Shown: positions 61,634 through 64,000 of the stretch, piece after piece
Numbering within the stretch: the stretch's first letter is position 1
Layout: each line of letters begins with the position of its first letter
Origin: UMGS1696 sp964621755
GTDB lineage: Bacteria; Bacillota; Clostridia; Oscillospirales; CAG-272
Length of the DNA: 64,000 nt
Reading direction: 5' to 3'
NCBI GenBank assembly: GCA_964621755.1
Contig: CAZUPI010000010.1
Span: forward strand, 1-64,000
Translations under genes and position numbers: made by a program
Notes under the pieces: model-generated
What the model was told of the DNA's origin: nothing
What the model saw: the letters and a program-made list of their open reading frames with translations, nothing else
Databases searched by the model: none

Positions 61634-62986
61634 TTATTGCTGCACTTCCTCTTCTTCCTCTTCGGGAGATTCTATTTTTTCGCGTTTTACGGTCATCTTG
61701 GCAATTCGATGTTCCTTGATTTCTGTAACGTGGATGTGCAGGTTTTCTATTTCGATGTCGAATTCTGTGCCGTCCTCTGGGACGACGCCGTAGTTTGCAA
61801 AGACGTAGCCGCCCATTGTGTCGTATTTTTCAGTCGGCAGTTCTATGTCAAGCTCCTCCGCAACATCGTTGAGCGGCGCCACACCGCGGATTGTCCATGT
61901 GTCTTCTTCGCCATTGAGCTTTACGATATCCGGTTCTTCCAGCTCACTTTCGTCGTTGTCGGTCAGGTCGCCGACAAGCTGTTCGAGCAGGTCATTAATT
62001 GTCACGATACCGCGCAATCCGCCGTATTCGTCGAGTACTACTGCGAAGTGGTTCTTGCTGTTCTTCATCTGCTTGAATAAGACGTCTGCGTGAATTCCTT
62101 CGGGTACGAAGTACGCCGGGCGGACCGCTTCCTTCAGTATCTGTTCGCGTGACGCGTCGCGCAGTCGGAAGTAATCCTTAATAACGAGTACGCCAACTAC
62201 GTTGTCGATGGAGTCATCACAAACGGGGTACATGGAGTGCCGTGTTTCGTGGATGGTATTTTCCCACGTTTTATCGTCATCCTCAAGCCACAGAACGGAT
62301 ACGTCTGTACGGTGTGTTGCAAATTCTCCGACGGTCAGGTCGTCGAACTCAAACACGTTTTGGATAAGCTCCTGTTCCTGCTCGTCGATAACGCCCTTCT
62401 GACTGCCTTCGTCAACCATCAGACGGATTTCTTCCTCGCTGACCTCCTCATCGTTTTCATTGGGGTCGATACCGAAAAGTCTGAGAACAAGGTTGGTCGA
62501 CACGGACAGAAGCCATACAATAGGAGTGAATATTTTGGATACACCGTAAAGCATGGGTGCCATGCCAAGCGCCATCTGCTCGCTTTTTCTCATCGCGATA
62601 CGCTTCGGTACAAGCTCACCGAGAACGAGCGTAAAATACGAGAGAATCAAGGTAACGACAATGATTGCGATAGATTGAAGCGTCTCGCGCTTCACCGTTA
62701 CGCCAAGGGAAATCACAACGTCCACAAGGCGGGTGGCGAAATTATCGGACGCGAACGCACTTCCGAGAAAACCGGAGAGTGTAATGGCAATCTGAATTGT
62801 GGAGAGGAATTTTGCCGGCTGTTCGATTAGCTTGCGCAGCTTTTTCGCGTTGCGGTTGCCGGATTCCTCTAATTTTGTAATCTTTGCTTCATTGACAGAT
62901 ATCACCGCGATTTCCGCACACGCGAACACGGCGTTCAGAAAAATAAGTATAAACTGGAGAAGAAGCTGTCCCCAAATTGAGCCCAT
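61634..62986 (-). CDS. CNNM/HlyC-CorC family membrane protein
   Basis: The 450-residue protein has a four-helix DUF21/CNNM membrane domain (residues about 1-190, LILFNAVFACAEIAVISVNE, then FTLVLGELVPKRIAMRKSEQ), a pair of CBS domains (about 210-330, with HFAVVLDEYGGLRGIVTIND) and a C-terminal CorC_HlyC domain that ends in a Glu-rich tail. The family is called haemolysin-related by history, but members act in magnesium homeostasis or efflux. All parts are intact. It is a single-gene unit, convergent with the GH127 gene. Confidence 0.95.
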   Translation of the reverse strand: MGSIWGQLLLQFILIFLNAVFACAEIAVISVNEAKITKLEESGNRNAKKLRKLIEQPAKFLSTIQIAITLSGFLGSAFASDNFATRLVDVVISLGVTVKRETLQSIAIIVVTLILSYFTLVLGELVPKRIAMRKSEQMALGMAPMLYGVSKIFTPIVWLLSVSTNLVLRLFGIDPNENDEEVSEEEIRLMVDEGSQKGVIDEQEQELIQNVFEFDDLTVGEFATHRTDVSVLWLEDDDKTWENTIHETRHSMYPVCDDSIDNVVGVLVIKDYFRLRDASREQILKEAVRPAYFVPEGIHADVLFKQMKNSKNHFAVVLDEYGGLRGIVTINDLLEQLVGDLTDNDESELEEPDIVKLNGEEDTWTIRGVAPLNDVAEELDIELPTEKYDTMGGYVFANYGVVPEDGTEFDIEIENLHIHVTEIKEHRIAKMTVKREKIESPEEEEEEVQQ

Positions 62987-63109
62987 TCTATTTAATCCTC
63001 CGAATTATGTTTGGCAAAAAGTGACTGGCATGTAGAAAAACTTATTAACAAAGCTCTTCTGCGCCTGTCTCACATTTACGTAAATTACAATCTGACGATG
63101 GATTAAATA

Positions 63110-63259
63110 TCAGGTCAGAAATCGGCGAAAATGCAAAAAGGCATACCTGTACCCTACAAAAGAGCGCAGCAATGCCTTGGAATAGCATGAATCGCAGATA
63201 TCATATTTCGTTGTAGTGCAGTAGCATCGGTTATCGTCCGTACTGTCGCCGCTGTCCAT
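63110..63259 (-). CDS. Small cysteine-rich protein, unassigned
   Basis: ATG 63259 to TGA 63110 encodes 49 residues beginning MDSGDSTDDNRCYCTTTKYD and continuing ICDSCYSKALLRS, with four cysteines spaced C-x-C-x7-C-x2-C, then an aromatic-basic tail. GGAGG precedes the start by 11 bases and a perfect consensus promoter lies about 40 bp upstream, which argues for a real gene. A frame starting at MEEH upstream would have the ribosome site inside it. The cysteines could bind a metal or form disulfides. I do not recognise a family, and no modifying enzyme is adjacent. Confidence 0.55.
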   Translation of the reverse strand: MDSGDSTDDNRCYCTTTKYDICDSCYSKALLRSFVGYRYAFLHFRRFLT

Positions 63260-63296
63260 GATGGCATGTTCCTCCATTTTCAATCTAATTGCGGTC

Positions 63297-63325
63297 ATTA
63301 TATCACATGTTCGGACTTTTGTCAA
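63297..63325 (-). promoter_or_regulatory. Consensus promoter of the small cysteine-rich gene
   Basis: Read on the minus strand: TTGACA (63325-63320), 17-bp spacer, TATAAT (63302-63297). Both hexamers are perfect. Confidence 0.85.
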
Positions 63326-63364
63326 GAGAAAAAAAGACTTTCGCCGCAAGAGAGCCGCTTTACG

Positions 63365-63401
63365 CAAAAAATCTCTGTATCTCAAAAAAATCTCTGTATC
63401 T
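63365..63401. repeat. Short tandem repeat
   Basis: AAAAATCTCTGTATCTC occurs twice in tandem, about 18 bp apart, between the AraC gene and the small cysteine-rich gene. It looks like a slippage duplication. Confidence 0.6.
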
Positions 63402-63424
63402 CATAGAGATGCAGCGGACAAACT

Positions 63425-64000
63425 TCAGTGCAACCGGGACCTGTCGCTCTCCGTCAATCCCATTGCATTTTGCCGGTAGATCAGGGGGCTCACACCAACG
63501 AATTTGCGGAAATTCCGATAAAAATAGCTGGTATTGTGAAAGCCTGCCGCAACTGCGATTTCTGATATCGGCATGTCCGTTTTTTCCAAATACATTCGCG
63601 CTATGCTGACGCGTTTTCGCAGGATATATTCTATTGGACGTATCCCAGTGCTCTGCTTGAACAGGCGGCATAAGTACTGCTCCGACAAGCCCCCCGCTGC
63701 TTCGCAAAGTTGGTTGAGCATAATGTCGTGGGTGTAGTTTTGGTCAATATATGCGAGGATGCTCTCCATTATGCGGTTTCCGGAAACCGTATATTCCGGC
63801 ATCTGCTTCAGATGACCGTTCAAACGGATGAGCATATTGTACAGCATTGCGGAAGCGCGGTAACTGCCGTATTTTCCGCCGCAGGATACGCATTCGTACA
63901 ATTCATGCAGAGTCTCCTTATATCCATTGGCGCCGCCGCTTTTGATGACACAGTGGTCTCGGTTGAGAAATAAGGTATTGGCACAGGCAGGCACGCCGAA
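63425..64000 (-). CDS. AraC-family transcriptional regulator, 5' end outside window
   Basis: The visible 191 or so residues include the C-terminal AraC DNA-binding domain with both helix-turn-helix motifs: DIMLNQLCEAAGGLSEQYLC with RLFKQSTGIRPIEYI, and PISEIAVAAGFHNTSYFYRN with FRKFVGVSPLIYR. A segment with CVSCGG and LYNMLIRLNGHLKQ is the end of the ligand-binding part. The frame is open to the edge of the window, so the true start is beyond 64000; a GTG at 63994 is internal. AraC regulators of this type often control sugar-utilisation genes; the target is not in view. Confidence 0.9.
   Translation of the reverse strand, partial: FGVPACANTLFLNRDHCVIKSGGANGYKETLHELYECVSCGGKYGSYRASAMLYNMLIRLNGHLKQMPEYTVSGNRIMESILAYIDQNYTHDIMLNQLCEAAGGLSEQYLCRLFKQSTGIRPIEYILRKRVSIARMYLEKTDMPISEIAVAAGFHNTSYFYRNFRKFVGVSPLIYRQNAMGLTESDRSRLH

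Overview
The window looks like a chromosome segment of an anaerobic, Gram-positive, gut-type Clostridia, probably Oscillospirales or a relative. The reasons are RNase Y, RNase R, SecG and a MazF/EndoA toxin, consensus sigma-A promoters (TTGACA-N17-TATAAT) with AGGAGG ribosome sites, a nickel-pincer gene, rubredoxin, two CotH kinases and several plant- or host-glycan hydrolases (GH36, GH127, sialate O-acetylesterase, a GH106-like enzyme). Base composition is moderate except for a very AT-rich first kilobase that looks foreign. Both frameshifts there are in or beside T-rich runs, so assembly error cannot be excluded for every broken gene.

Bases 1-9300 are an accessory, decaying region. Intact genes (larC, a flavin-reductase-like protein, a DeoR regulator with a small HTH partner, a nitroreductase, an esterase) are interspersed with remnants: a frameshifted ABC exporter, a collapsed beta-galactosidase, the 3' tail of larB, a doubly frameshifted aldo/keto reductase, the C-terminus of a cellulase-like hydrolase, a solute-binding-protein tail, a lysR head joined to a yaaA tail, and a large serine recombinase. 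The flavin-reductase/aldo-keto-reductase pair lies behind a 19-bp-spacer promoter with a 16-bp palindrome, which is the MerR-family architecture.

Bases 9373-18249 hold a complete type I-C CRISPR-Cas system on the minus strand. A consensus promoter precedes cas3-cas5c-cas8c-cas7-cas4-cas1-cas2, then the leader and an array of 14 repeats and 13 spacers, two of which are duplicated as a block. Two short sequences like the 3' end of the CRISPR repeat lie just upstream of the cas promoter, on the opposite strand. The locus is followed by tRNA-fMet and tRNA-Leu(UAA).

Bases 18800-36000 contain a truncated uroporphyrinogen-decarboxylase-like gene, a CotH lipoprotein, a minus-strand run (Rieske-type FAD oxidoreductase, GH36 alpha-galactosidase, sialate O-acetylesterase), RNase Y, a TauE/SafE exporter, RNase R, SecG and a large CotH lipoprotein. 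Bases 36000-52600 are mainly housekeeping: MazF, MurD, three tandem M42 aminopeptidases, a YitT protein, an aspartate-type aminotransferase, a YhcC-like radical SAM protein, rubredoxin, an unassigned membrane protein, UvrA and an Lhr-like helicase. A 31-residue membrane peptide with its own strong promoter is hidden behind rubredoxin. Bases 52700-64000 carry a GH106-like hydrolase, a MarR regulator with a paired operator and a partner ABC exporter (both with low-complexity Pro/Gly segments), a metallophosphoesterase, a phosphopantetheinyl transferase, a GH127 arabinofuranosidase, a CNNM/CorC protein, a small cysteine-rich gene and a partial AraC regulator. A family of related palindromic hairpins closes many of the transcription units.
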